From the NCBI RefSeq assembly GCF_019236475.1, contig NZ_JAFAIX010000004.1, positions 742,312-806,311 of the forward strand: a stretch of DNA of 64,000 bases, read 5' to 3'. The position numbers were made by a program, and so were the translations under genes. Below the pieces are notes generated by a model. It was not told the DNA's origin. It did not search any database and worked only from the letters and a program-made list of their open reading frames with translations. How positions within the stretch are numbered: the first letter of the stretch is position 1; each line of letters starts with the position of its first letter. Shown here piece after piece: positions 25,740-33,966 of this stretch. The stretch comes from Chitinophaga sp. (GTDB lineage Bacteria > Bacteroidota > Bacteroidia > Chitinophagales > Chitinophagaceae).

Positions 25740-25777
25740 TAAATTTAAGCGTTTTAAATTTGTGCGAAATACATGGA

Positions 25778-27688
25778 ATGCCCGGAAATTTTAATATTGA
25801 TATGCCCGATGAGCTGCGGAAACTCCCTGTTTCATCGCTGCAAGCCCTCTGCAAAGAGCTGAGATCTTTTTTAATAGCGCATGTAGCCTCGCATGGTGGT
25901 CATTTCAGTTCCAGTCTTGGTGTGGTGGAACTGACAGTGGCCTTACATTACGTCTTTAATACACCAACAGATAAATTAGTTTGGGATGTGGGGCACCAGG
26001 CGTATCCACATAAATTGCTAACAGGAAGAAAGAGTCGTTTTTATTCAAACAGGCTACTGGGAGGGATCAGCGGTTTTCCTAGCAGGGACGAAAGCGAATT
26101 CGATGCCTTCGGCACTGGTCATTCGTCTACTTCTATTTCGGCTATTCTGGGTATGGCCTGCGCTGCCAAATACCGCGGTGACCATACACGGCAACATATT
26201 GCGGTAATCGGCGACGGCGCCATGACGGCAGGACAAGCATTTGAGGCATTGAATAATGCCGGCTATGAACAACCCAATATGTTGGTCATACTGAACGATA
26301 ATAATATGTCGATCGATGCTAATACGGGCGCTCTCCAAGACTATCTGACGGAGTTGACTACTGGTAAGCATTACAACACATTAAAACAGCACATAAAGCA
26401 ATTGTTATCACATCCCGGTCAGCCCGACAAGTGGCCTATGGAAGTAGTACGGAAGCTCCAAAAAACGGTGAAAGGGGGATTATTGCGCTACAGCAATCTT
26501 TTCGAAGCGTTGAATATCCGGTACTTCGGCCCTGTAGACGGCCATGATCTTAAAAAGCTGATCCACCTATTGGAAAAACTGAAGCATATACCAGGCCCTA
26601 AGTTATTACATTGTGTAACCACTAAAGGCAAAGGATTTGCTCCTGCCATGACCGATAAAGCGAAATGGCATGCACCCAAAAAATTCGACCCATTTACAGG
26701 CGCTACGCTGGATATAGACGGCGCTTCCAATCAAGCGATTACTTTCCAGAATGTATTTGGTGATACCCTAATAGAGTTGGCCACTAGCAACACCAAAATT
26801 ATGGCAGTAACCCCTGCGATGCTATCAGGAAGTGCCCTAACAAAGATGAAGAAAGAAATGCCGGACCGTGTCTTTGACGTAGGTATCACAGAACAACATG
26901 CCGTTACTTTTGCTGCTGGCCTCGCTGCTGATGGATTGATTCCTTTCTGCACCATATACTCCACCTTTTTACAACGTGGCTATGACCAAGTCATTCACGA
27001 TGTTGCCCTCCAAAACCTGGATGTCATTTTCTGCATTGATCGGGCGGGAGTGGTAGGCCAAGATGGGCCTACCCATCACGGCGCCTTTGACATTGCCTTT
27101 TTAAAATGCGTTCCTAACATTACCGGTGCGTCTCCTATGGATCTGGAAGACTTCCGAAATCTTCTCTTTACAGCCCAGGCCACCAAAGGAAACGGGCCAT
27201 TTGCCATTCGTTATCCAAAGGCGGTGGGAATGTCATCACCTACGGCCTCTTTCAAAAAACTAGCAATTGGAAAAGGACGAAAAATCAGGAGTGGTAAAGA
27301 TATCGCCATCCTTTCCCTTGGCCCAGTGGGACAATATGTACAAGAAGCTTGCGAGGAGCTGGAAACACAACAGTTGAGCGTAGCGCACTATGATCTTCGA
27401 TTCTTTAAGCCACTGGATGAGGCCTTACTACATGAGGTTTGTCGTCAGTTTTCTAAGGTGATCACAATCGAAGATGGCTGTATCACGGGAGGAGTGGGGA
27501 GCGCGGTGATGGAATTCATCGTGGAGCATGGTTATCATACTACATTAAAACGCCTCGGATTGCCCGATACCTTTGCGGTACAGGGGACGCAGCAGCAATT
27601 ACATGAACTGTATGGATATGATAAAAAAGGCATTATGCGCATGGTCAAACAGCTTTTTGCTAATATACTGTCAGCATCCATCATTTGA
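25778..27688 (+). CDS. dxs: 1-deoxy-D-xylulose-5-phosphate synthase
   Basis: 636 residues from the ATG at 25778; the longer open frame overlaps mocR and is not used. It condenses pyruvate and glyceraldehyde 3-phosphate to DXP with ThDP, the first step of MEP isoprenoid synthesis and a precursor of thiamin and PLP. Motifs are GHFSSSLGVVELTVALHYVF and VWDVGHQAYPHKLLTGR. GDGAMTAGQAFEALNNAG followed by NDNNMSID is the ThDP/Mg site. DVGITEQHAVTFAAGLA carries the catalytic Glu, and VGQDGPTHHGAFD closes the active site. The length is normal. A second dxs elsewhere in the genome cannot be excluded. Confidence 0.95.
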   Translation: MPGNFNIDMPDELRKLPVSSLQALCKELRSFLIAHVASHGGHFSSSLGVVELTVALHYVFNTPTDKLVWDVGHQAYPHKLLTGRKSRFYSNRLLGGISGFPSRDESEFDAFGTGHSSTSISAILGMACAAKYRGDHTRQHIAVIGDGAMTAGQAFEALNNAGYEQPNMLVILNDNNMSIDANTGALQDYLTELTTGKHYNTLKQHIKQLLSHPGQPDKWPMEVVRKLQKTVKGGLLRYSNLFEALNIRYFGPVDGHDLKKLIHLLEKLKHIPGPKLLHCVTTKGKGFAPAMTDKAKWHAPKKFDPFTGATLDIDGASNQAITFQNVFGDTLIELATSNTKIMAVTPAMLSGSALTKMKKEMPDRVFDVGITEQHAVTFAAGLAADGLIPFCTIYSTFLQRGYDQVIHDVALQNLDVIFCIDRAGVVGQDGPTHHGAFDIAFLKCVPNITGASPMDLEDFRNLLFTAQATKGNGPFAIRYPKAVGMSSPTASFKKLAIGKGRKIRSGKDIAILSLGPVGQYVQEACEELETQQLSVAHYDLRFFKPLDEALLHEVCRQFSKVITIEDGCITGGVGSAVMEFIVEHGYHTTLKRLGLPDTFAVQGTQQQLHELYGYDKKGIMRMVKQLFANILSASII

Positions 27689-27777
27689 GATGCATTGCGT
27701 TTCACATAAAGCATTTAACTTTAGCCCGACAAGAATGGTCTTATATACAATTTATATTTCCTTATTAATTCCAAGTT

Positions 27778-29082
27778 ATGAAAGTGAACAAGCTAGTAGT
27801 GCTCCTTTGCTTACTATTTACCGCTCAGCTCCATGCCCAGACGCCCACACAGCGTACCATCAATACATTCATGAGTGACCGATTTGGCATGTTTATACAC
27901 TGGGGACCGGTAACGCTCCGTGGTACAGAGATTGGATGGAGTCGTGATAAGGAAGTCCCAATGGAAGACTACGACAGTCTTTATAAAGAATTCAACCCGG
28001 CACTATTCAATGCAGACGCCTGGGTGAAAACGGCAAAAGATGCTGGTATGCGCTACCTGACGATCACCGCCCGCCACCATGATGGTTTTTGTTTGTGGCC
28101 TACAAAGTATACTGCTTATAATATTTCAAATACCCCTTATAAAAAGGATATCCTGAAAGCCTTGCAGGTAGCCTGTAAAAAGCAGGGCATAAAACTCTGT
28201 ATTTACTACTCGGTATTGGATTGGCACCATCCAGATTACCCTATACACTCTGCCCACAACGGGAAAATTGATCCCCATGCAAACATGCAGCGATATGTTG
28301 CATTTATGAAGAATCAACTGAAGGAGTTGATTGTAAACTACGATCCCTTCATGCTTTGGTTTGATGGCCAGTGGGAGAGTCCATGGACAGATTCATTAGG
28401 TAGAGAAATCTACACCTATGTAAAAAGTATCAAACCAGGAATTATCACCAATAACAGGCTGGGAAAGAAGTTCGCTGCCATGGAGAATAAAGCAATAGAT
28501 CCCGCAGAGATGGTGGGGGATTACGATACGCCGGAACGCGCGGTAGGACGCCTGAACATGACGATGCCATGGGAAAGTAGTTTTACCATTTGTCAACAGT
28601 GGGCCTGGAAACCCAATGACCACTTACAATCGCTCAAAACCATCCTTGCCATTCTTTCCAAAACGGCTGGCGGAAACGGTAACCTCTTACTGAATGTCGG
28701 CCCTATGTCCGATGGACGCATAGAAGCCCGACAGGTAAAAAGACTGCAAGAGATAGGCGACTGGCTGAAGATCAATGGCACCGCAGTTTACAATACGTAC
28801 GGTGGGCCATATGAAGCCACTGCTAACTATGCAACCACTCGTAAAGGAAATAAAATATATCTGCATGTATTGAATACAGACACGGCTGCGCTGGTACTGC
28901 CTGCCCTTCCTGGCGCTAAGGTAGTGGGGGCGCATACCATGACTGGTCAATCCGTAACTGTAAACACAGGTAGTGAAGGCATCCAAGTATCCTTGCCAGA
29001 GCGTTTAAAGGGAAAACTGCAATATGTGGTAGTGCTGGAATTGGATAAAGATGCAATGACGCTGCCAGTGGTGAAATTATAA
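27778..29082 (+). CDS. Alpha-L-fucosidase, GH29 (second copy)
   Basis: A 434-residue exported GH29 enzyme with signal MKVNKLVVLLCLLFTAQLHA. The barrel blocks are RFGMFIHWGPVTLRGTE, LTITARHHDGFCLW and GIKLCIYYSVLDWHHPDYP. FMLWFDGQWESP carries the nucleophile Asp in WFDG, and GNGNLLLNVGPMSDGRIE follows. A short C-terminal beta domain follows the barrel. It is roughly one third identical by eye to the first fucosidase at 13982-15280, so it is an older paralogue rather than a recent copy. It follows dxs by 89 bases but is unlikely to be functionally linked. Two hairpins follow. Confidence 0.93.
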   Translation: MKVNKLVVLLCLLFTAQLHAQTPTQRTINTFMSDRFGMFIHWGPVTLRGTEIGWSRDKEVPMEDYDSLYKEFNPALFNADAWVKTAKDAGMRYLTITARHHDGFCLWPTKYTAYNISNTPYKKDILKALQVACKKQGIKLCIYYSVLDWHHPDYPIHSAHNGKIDPHANMQRYVAFMKNQLKELIVNYDPFMLWFDGQWESPWTDSLGREIYTYVKSIKPGIITNNRLGKKFAAMENKAIDPAEMVGDYDTPERAVGRLNMTMPWESSFTICQQWAWKPNDHLQSLKTILAILSKTAGGNGNLLLNVGPMSDGRIEARQVKRLQEIGDWLKINGTAVYNTYGGPYEATANYATTRKGNKIYLHVLNTDTAALVLPALPGAKVVGAHTMTGQSVTVNTGSEGIQVSLPERLKGKLQYVVVLELDKDAMTLPVVKL

Positions 29083-29094
29083 TTTTTCCAGTCT

Positions 29095-29123
29095 GTCGTC
29101 CCTGCCCATTGGACAGGGACGAC
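29095..29123 (+). terminator. Hairpin GTCGTCCCTG with A/T tail
   Basis: GTCGTCCCTG (29095-29104) pairs with CAGGGACGAC (29114-29123), loop 9 bases, followed by AAAAAA. A near-identical element is found at 43187-43214 after the susD gene. In both places it directly precedes a GACGTC-tip hairpin. Confidence 0.65.
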
Positions 29124-29126
29124 AAA

Positions 29127-29181
29127 AAAGATCAAAGGCCGGAACTGACGTCGCAGACGTCAGTTCCGGCCTTTGATCTTT
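29127..29181. terminator. 26-bp perfect hairpin with GACGTC tip
   Basis: Arms 29127-29152 and 29156-29181 pair perfectly over 26 bp around GCA. The apex TGACGTCGCAGACGTCA is identical to that at 18291-18305, while the stem bases differ. It lies between convergent genes and should act as a bidirectional terminator. Confidence 0.8.
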
Positions 29182-29230
29182 ATCATTTTTAATTTGCGGA
29201 CCGCTAAACTATACAGTCCCCATCAATACT

Positions 29231-30547
29231 TTATTCTTTTGTAAACATAAACGATTGACCGCCTTGTTTCAACACCATTTGCTTTTTCTCGGCATTGAAA
29301 TCAAGTACAACACCAGCCGGTTCATATTGAAAAGTTGTTGAAGACATAGCTTCCAGTGGAAATGCCTGTTGGCCGGAGGCCTGTCCATACAGTTTGTTTT
29401 CCACTTTCGTGATTTGAATTTTTATTGGAATTTGGCTGCTGGCGTACTTCCCCAGGTATTGATCCAAACTTTCAGCGTTGATGGCTACTGTTTTGAAATT
29501 TGGCATGTCAAAAGGATTATTATAATAGCAGCTCAAAGCGCATAATAATATATTATTGGTGGTATATCCCAAGCCGTTCCCGGTGATAGCAACTGATAAT
29601 TGCTCAGAAGGGAAGTAAACCAATACAGACCCGAACCCGTCAATGCCGCCAGTGTGGCCGTAACCGAAGATATCATAATAAGGAAATTTACCCAATCCAA
29701 GCCCATAATTTCCGTTGAAGGTTTTCATGGAATCCACAGACCTGGTGGATACGAACTTGCCTGCAAAAAGATTTTCACTGAAAACCGTTAGGTCAGATGG
29801 TGTGGATACGATGGCGCCAGCTCCCAACGGAATGGACATGTCGGTTTCCATTTCTTTTGTCCAACTTGTTTTGTAGACATAGGAGAAAGCCTCATTTTTG
29901 GTAGGGTCGATTTTACCTCCATAATGGGTATTGGCTAAACCTGCAGGGGTGATAATTTTGTTTTTTAATATTTCAGCATAAGGTTTGGAATAGACCTTCT
30001 CCAGGATGAAAGTCAGGATGATATAGTTCGAATTACTATAACCAAATTTGGAACCTGGCTCAAAATCGCTTTTCGTATTGGCAATGATCTCCATCAGTTC
30101 CTTTTCAGTTTTGGGTTGGGTATTATAGGTCATGTAGAGGGAGTCATTCGTTAAATTATGAATACCACTCCTATGCATTAGCATATGTCTAATCGTTATC
30201 TTCTTTGCATTTTCGACCTGTGGATAGTATTTATCCAGGGTTTGATCCAAGGATAATTTATTTTCTTCCACTGCCTTCATAATGAGGGTGGCAGTGAACA
30301 TTTTAGTGATGGAGCCAACTCTGTATTGGGTGTTGGGATCAGCCTTATGGGCCGTTGCCATATCGCTATAACCGATGGCCCTTGTATAGAGTAATTTACC
30401 ATTTTGTGAAACGGCGATGCTCCCCATAAATTTTTCTTTTTCATCTAAAAGATTAAGGAGACTATCTAAACGCTGGCGTTTAAAAGTTTGGGAGAAGGAC
30501 GTAGTAGCTACTACCGTTAGCAGGGTGATTATGATTATTCTTTTCAT
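29231..30547 (-). CDS. Serine hydrolase, beta-lactamase class C-like
   Basis: A 438-residue exported hydrolase. The signal peptide (ITLLTVVATTSFSQ) precedes the SITK nucleophile motif in YRVGSITKMFTATLI. The Tyr-Ser-Asn motif is in FGYSNSNYIILTFILE, and YGHTGGIDGFGSVLVYFPS carries the HTG motif, so all catalytic elements are present. The C-terminal 90 residues are a beta domain like DUF3471. It is the last gene of a padR-HAAS-hydrolase operon, 3 bases after the HAAS gene. This suggests its expression responds to whatever the PadR protein senses. Confidence 0.9.
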   Translation of the reverse strand: MKRIIIITLLTVVATTSFSQTFKRQRLDSLLNLLDEKEKFMGSIAVSQNGKLLYTRAIGYSDMATAHKADPNTQYRVGSITKMFTATLIMKAVEENKLSLDQTLDKYYPQVENAKKITIRHMLMHRSGIHNLTNDSLYMTYNTQPKTEKELMEIIANTKSDFEPGSKFGYSNSNYIILTFILEKVYSKPYAEILKNKIITPAGLANTHYGGKIDPTKNEAFSYVYKTSWTKEMETDMSIPLGAGAIVSTPSDLTVFSENLFAGKFVSTRSVDSMKTFNGNYGLGLGKFPYYDIFGYGHTGGIDGFGSVLVYFPSEQLSVAITGNGLGYTTNNILLCALSCYYNNPFDMPNFKTVAINAESLDQYLGKYASSQIPIKIQITKVENKLYGQASGQQAFPLEAMSSTTFQYEPAGVVLDFNAEKKQMVLKQGGQSFMFTKE

Positions 30548-30550
30548 GGT

Positions 30551-31147
30551 TTATCTATGATTGAGATTTTTTTTAAGTTTTAGCAAGGCGGTGAGAACCA
30601 TATAAAACAATACAATTGCCAATATCATGGCAGGTATAAACCAATTTCCCAGTAATTCTTGTACCCCGTTCTGGACTGTCGCTTCCGTTATTCCCAGCAC
30701 AAAAAGGGTATTGGCTTTATAATACATGCCTACCTGAGAGGGATATACGATTTTGGCAATGATCAGGAAAACAAACCCGAATAACAACAAATACAGCAGG
30801 GCGAATATAATATAAGCAATTCCGTTGGTAATATTCAGGGCTAAGGCCTTGAATACATGTATCGGATTGAATGTTTTGGTGGCCTGTTCGAGTTTTTTAT
30901 CGGCTACAAGGGGTTTTAGCACTTCTTCCGGAGGCCCCAACTTTTCTAAAATATCTAGCAGGGAGTCGATTTCATTTATCTTGTCATTATGTTGGATGGC
31001 TTCAAAAATATGACTATTCATCTCCATATAAATATCTTCCTGGCTCTCTTTTGGCAAACCGCTGGTCACTTTTTTCACGCGCTTCATGTAGTCGTTATAC
31101 ACCCTGGTGGAAGCTGGTAGGTTAAATTTTATAGGCGCTATCTTCAT
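30551..31147 (-). CDS. HAAS-domain membrane signalling protein
   Basis: 198 residues. The N-terminal helical segment (about 20-80) contains LPKESQEDIYMEMNSHIFEA and LLDILEKLGPPEEVLKPL, the HAAS (DUF1700-like) pattern. Two or three transmembrane helices follow (IAYIIFALLYLLLFGFVFLI, PAMILAIVLFYMVLTALL). HAAS proteins are commonly encoded next to PadR regulators and are thought to couple membrane state to them. The start ATG overlaps the padR stop by 4 bases (ATGA-type), and the serine hydrolase gene starts 3 bases after it, so the three genes form a tight operon. Confidence 0.85.
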   Translation of the reverse strand: MKIAPIKFNLPASTRVYNDYMKRVKKVTSGLPKESQEDIYMEMNSHIFEAIQHNDKINEIDSLLDILEKLGPPEEVLKPLVADKKLEQATKTFNPIHVFKALALNITNGIAYIIFALLYLLLFGFVFLIIAKIVYPSQVGMYYKANTLFVLGITEATVQNGVQELLGNWFIPAMILAIVLFYMVLTALLKLKKNLNHR

Positions 31148-31479
31148 TTGATTATTTTATGGATTGAACGTTCAAGATTTTTCCAGTATTCATTCATCTG
31201 GGCCAGGGTTTTGATTCCTACCGGGGTCAGACAATAATATTTCCTAGGGATGCCCGTTTCCTGTTCCACCCATTTTGAATCTACCAGGTTTTCCGTTTTT
31301 AACCTGTTTAGGAGCGGATAAAGCGTTCCTTCGGCAATGTCCATATCGGTATGTTGTTTAATCTGTTCAATCAGCTCATAACCGTAATATTCATGGCCTT
31401 TAAGGATATTCAGGATAATGAAAGTTAATGTTCCCTTTTTCACCTGCGATTTCCAATTTGTTACAAAGGATTCATTCAT
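31144..31479 (-). CDS. PadR-family transcriptional regulator
   Basis: 111 residues from the ATG at 31479. A longer frame to 31620 starts in non-coding sequence and is not used. The PadR winged helix is clear: KKGTLTFIILNILKGHEYYGYELIEQI, AEGTLYPLLNRLKTENLVDSKW (recognition helix) and RKYYCLTPVGIKTL (wing). A C-terminal helix serves for dimerisation. PadR proteins repress their own operon until a ligand or protein partner releases them. A 27-base imperfect dyad sits 17-43 bases upstream of the start. The gene overlaps the HAAS gene, which probably encodes its partner. Confidence 0.9.
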   Translation of the reverse strand: MNESFVTNWKSQVKKGTLTFIILNILKGHEYYGYELIEQIKQHTDMDIAEGTLYPLLNRLKTENLVDSKWVEQETGIPRKYYCLTPVGIKTLAQMNEYWKNLERSIHKIIK

Positions 31480-31495
31480 GAGGTAAATGTATAAC

Positions 31496-31522
31496 AAAAT
31501 ACATAGTATAACTAGGTATTTT
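31496..31522. promoter_or_regulatory. Palindromic operator candidate for PadR
   Basis: A 27-base dyad with outer arms AAAATAC (31496-31502) and GTATTTT (31516-31522) and inner arms TAGT and ACTA. 22 of 27 positions are symmetric. It lies just upstream of the padR start, where autorepression would act. Confidence 0.55.
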
Positions 31523-31568
31523 GAAGGTAGATAAGAACGCGATTGTTTGTATTTGATTATTAAATATT

Positions 31569-31580
31569 TAGGGAGACACG
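31569..31580. repeat. GGGAGACACG motif copy
   Basis: TAGGGAGACACG upstream of padR. The same ten-base core, or a close variant, recurs at 46685 and 51700 and less exactly at 23396, 23571 and 56638. Confidence 0.4.
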
Positions 31581-31670
31581 AAGCCCTCGGGATGCAAGGC
31601 CTACTACCTGTGTAAGTCATTACCTTATTTATCCTTTGACTGCCTCTAGTTTCATTGTGTAATGGTATTA

Positions 31671-31716
31671 AACCACAAGCGCAGATGAATTCAATGATTC
31701 ATCTGCGCTTGTGGTT
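31671..31716. terminator. 20-bp perfect hairpin terminator
   Basis: AACCACAAGCGCAGATGAAT (31671-31690) pairs perfectly with 31697-31716 around a 6-base loop. It follows the minus-strand gene at 31741-32457. Confidence 0.8.
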
Positions 31717-31740
31717 ATAATTAATAAAATAGTACTTGCT

Positions 31741-32457
31741 TTAATTTGAATTTAAATAAGCTTTAGCTGCTACTATCGCATCTTTAGGAGAAACGTAGAC
31801 ACTAGGACTTGATACGCTTTTTAACCAGTTATATCCTGCGGTCAGAGCATTTCTGCGTTCGTCTGGTGTTCCATGATGATTGGGGTTATTAAAATCATAT
31901 TCTCCCTTAGAATAAAATGATACGACAATTGCGTTGATATCAGTATAAGTCAATGTACTTCGGTAAAAAAGAAAGCAACCTGCCATGAAGTCAGCAAACA
32001 ATTCCTTTGTTTTTGTATCATAATTAGGTAATGCTTGCATGTTATAATCCAAAATATGCCCAAATTCATGGGCAAGAATGAGCGGGATAGTTGTTCCACT
32101 CCAGGAAATGCCAAATTCTCTACTGGCAAGATTTAAGCCTAGAATAATGGTACCTGAGGGGTTATTGTAACTTTCAATAACAGGCATTGCTAGTGCATTT
32201 GGTGCGGCCGGATCATCCTGGAAATAAAATACGCCAGGATTCACTCCAAAAAAATTCCTTAAAACATTAACCTCTCGATTTAAAAACATATCCAACTGAT
32301 TGTTCCCGGAAAAATTAGACATAATATAATGCTGACTAGGTAGCCCACCCTGATTATTAATGGCTAATGTGGAAGTACACCCATTTGACTGTGCTCTAGA
32401 TGGGGAAGCGCATATTGTCAATAGGACAATATGAATAATGGAGAAAACATTTTTCAT
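31741..32457 (-). CDS. Secreted HExxH zinc metalloprotease-like protein
   Basis: A 238-residue exported protein with a signal peptide ending near CASPSRAQ. The motif LILAHEFGHILDYNM is a zincin helix (HEFGH), and KELFADFMAGCFLFYRS provides a Glu in the position of a gluzincin third ligand. PNHHGTPDERRNAL follows, resembling the substrate-side region of small Bacteroidota peptidases. The N-terminal third (ALAMPVIES, SGTIILGLNLASREF) forms the beta sheet before the helix. It is smaller than M48 or thermolysin-type enzymes. Activity as a periplasmic or surface protease is inferred from the motif. It is monocistronic with a strong terminator. Confidence 0.75.
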   Translation of the reverse strand: MKNVFSIIHIVLLTICASPSRAQSNGCTSTLAINNQGGLPSQHYIMSNFSGNNQLDMFLNREVNVLRNFFGVNPGVFYFQDDPAAPNALAMPVIESYNNPSGTIILGLNLASREFGISWSGTTIPLILAHEFGHILDYNMQALPNYDTKTKELFADFMAGCFLFYRSTLTYTDINAIVVSFYSKGEYDFNNPNHHGTPDERRNALTAGYNWLKSVSSPSVYVSPKDAIVAAKAYLNSN

Positions 32458-32600
32458 AATGGAAAAAATTTTGGGGTCAAGAATTCAAAGCTACTCCAGA
32501 TTTTGTGCTATAGTAACCAATTTATAACATAAGTTAGTAGATAATTGTTGTTTGTTATTGCATGTTTTTATAATGTATGTGCATGTTTTTTTAAGCCGCC

Positions 32601-33131
32601 TCACCCCTTTAATCTAACCATGACATGCTCATCATGCATGATCCCATTCTTAATGACCCCTTGCTTTTTAATGGCCTCCAACTGGTATCCGCATTTCATC
32701 AGTACTTTTTTGGAAGCTTCATTATATGCAAACACGCCTGCATAAATGCGGTGGATGTGCAATTCCTGGAACCCATAATCTGTCACCAATGACACTGCTA
32801 CCGGCATGATACCTTTACCATGATAGGGGAGTCCCAGCCAGTAGCCGATTTCAGCGGAATGACGGTAAATGTCTGTCTGCGGGATCAGCGAAATGACACC
32901 GGCAAGTTTATCTTTTACATAAATACCCCATACATGTCCTACTTTTCCCTGTGAGATGAGGGAATGAAAGTTGGTGGCTGTTTCCAGCGTACTCGGAGAG
33001 GGAAAGGAATCCCGGAGATTGGCCGCAATCGCCGGTTCATTGGCCAGGATGGCCAATTCTGGCAGATCGCTGTGCGCAATGGCTTTCAGCGTAATATCGT
33101 TCTTGCCTGTCAGTGTTTGGATGGTATACAT
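32601..33131 (-). CDS. GNAT N-acetyltransferase, RimJ/RimL type
   Basis: A 176-residue acetyltransferase. The RimJ/L-like layout is visible: IAHSDLPELAILANEP at the N-terminus, a middle strand VGHVWGIYVKDKLAGVISLI, and AEIGYWLGLPYHGKGIMPVA, in which GLPYHGKGI supplies the acetyl-CoA P-loop. It closes with IHRIYAGVFAYNEASKKVLMKCGYQLEAI, the family signature N.aS..v..k.Gf. It may acetylate a protein N-terminus or a small molecule. It stands alone between two accessory genes. Confidence 0.9.
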   Translation of the reverse strand: MYTIQTLTGKNDITLKAIAHSDLPELAILANEPAIAANLRDSFPSPSTLETATNFHSLISQGKVGHVWGIYVKDKLAGVISLIPQTDIYRHSAEIGYWLGLPYHGKGIMPVAVSLVTDYGFQELHIHRIYAGVFAYNEASKKVLMKCGYQLEAIKKQGVIKNGIMHDEHVMVRLKG

Positions 33132-33255
33132 GGTACAAAAGTACGCCGTTTCGGTATACAGATGATTGCATGTTCGCAGAAGTATGTGTGGTAACGTTAA
33201 CGATAATACGAAACGGTTAGTCTAATTGTGTAGAATAAAGTGCTGCTGCAGTATT

Positions 33256-33966
33256 TTAGGGTTGGTAATTGTAGTAGTGTATCCACTGCCTCAATGAGAT
33301 TACCAATAAATGCATTGTGGTAGCAGGGTTGGCCGCAATCGGATGCGTTTGACCATGATGTTGGAGTAGAATTTGGGCTCTGTTGATTGCATCCTCCTCA
33401 CTGCCGTGAGATACTAAATAAGGTATTATTTGGGGATTACTATGTCCATCAGCTATTTTGTTAGGCTGAATACGATTATTGACAGTTTCTTTTAATAGTT
33501 GATAAACTTGTTGTCTGGGAAGAGAAATCGCCGGGTTTACATCAACGAAATGCAATAGCAACCATAACTCAAACACTTCATTACTCCAGGCCAACTTAAA
33601 ATGATGCTTAGCAGCAGTTAAAAATGCAGTATTGAACCGATTAATTCTTGTCTGGTTTAAGTCCGCATCATCTTTGTCAAATACCACCCAAACTTCATCA
33701 ATCTCTCGATTGGTAAGCCCACCCAACTGATTTTTTAGGTCAATAGCTTTTGTGACCACTCCTAGTGGATCTAGTCCTGCACCGACAATTTTAAGATATA
33801 ATGTGTGTTCTGGAAAAAATTGCTCAAATGATGTAAAATAGGCAGGTTCTGTATTTTGGTCTTCGCATACAATTAATAAGAATTTTTGGTATTTACGCCA
33901 TTTCTCAATACGAACGTCAGCCGCATCCTGCTTTTTCGCAAACTTAGTTGTCCCTTTTCTTGCCAT
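33256..33966 (-). CDS. rloB: RloB-family protein, partner of AAA ATPase
   Basis: A 236-residue protein matching RloB. It has the basic N-terminus, FLLIVCEDQNTEPAYFTSF (the vCEg..TEp.Yf motif with the Toprim-like Glu), DEVWVVFDKDDAD (acidic Toprim-like motif), LAWSNEVFELWLLLHF and a helical tail. RloB was first noted in Campylobacter hsd loci. AbiLii of the Lactococcus abortive infection system AbiL is related, and partners are AAA ATPases of the RloA/AbiLi type. Its start overlaps the ATPase stop by 23 bases on the same strand, so the two are translated as a pair. A phage-defence function is likely by context, but no experiment on this copy is known to me. Confidence 0.85.
   Translation of the reverse strand: MARKGTTKFAKKQDAADVRIEKWRKYQKFLLIVCEDQNTEPAYFTSFEQFFPEHTLYLKIVGAGLDPLGVVTKAIDLKNQLGGLTNREIDEVWVVFDKDDADLNQTRINRFNTAFLTAAKHHFKLAWSNEVFELWLLLHFVDVNPAISLPRQQVYQLLKETVNNRIQPNKIADGHSNPQIIPYLVSHGSEEDAINRAQILLQHHGQTHPIAANPATTMHLLVISLRQWIHYYNYQP

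Noticed and set aside
25622..25777. 52-codon N-terminal extension of dxs
   Set aside because: It overlaps the mocR start and operator region and has no homology to Dxs; the normal Dxs start is at 25778.
31480..31620. N-terminal extension of padR
   Set aside because: It would run through the operator dyad and is not PadR-like; family length fits the start at 31479.
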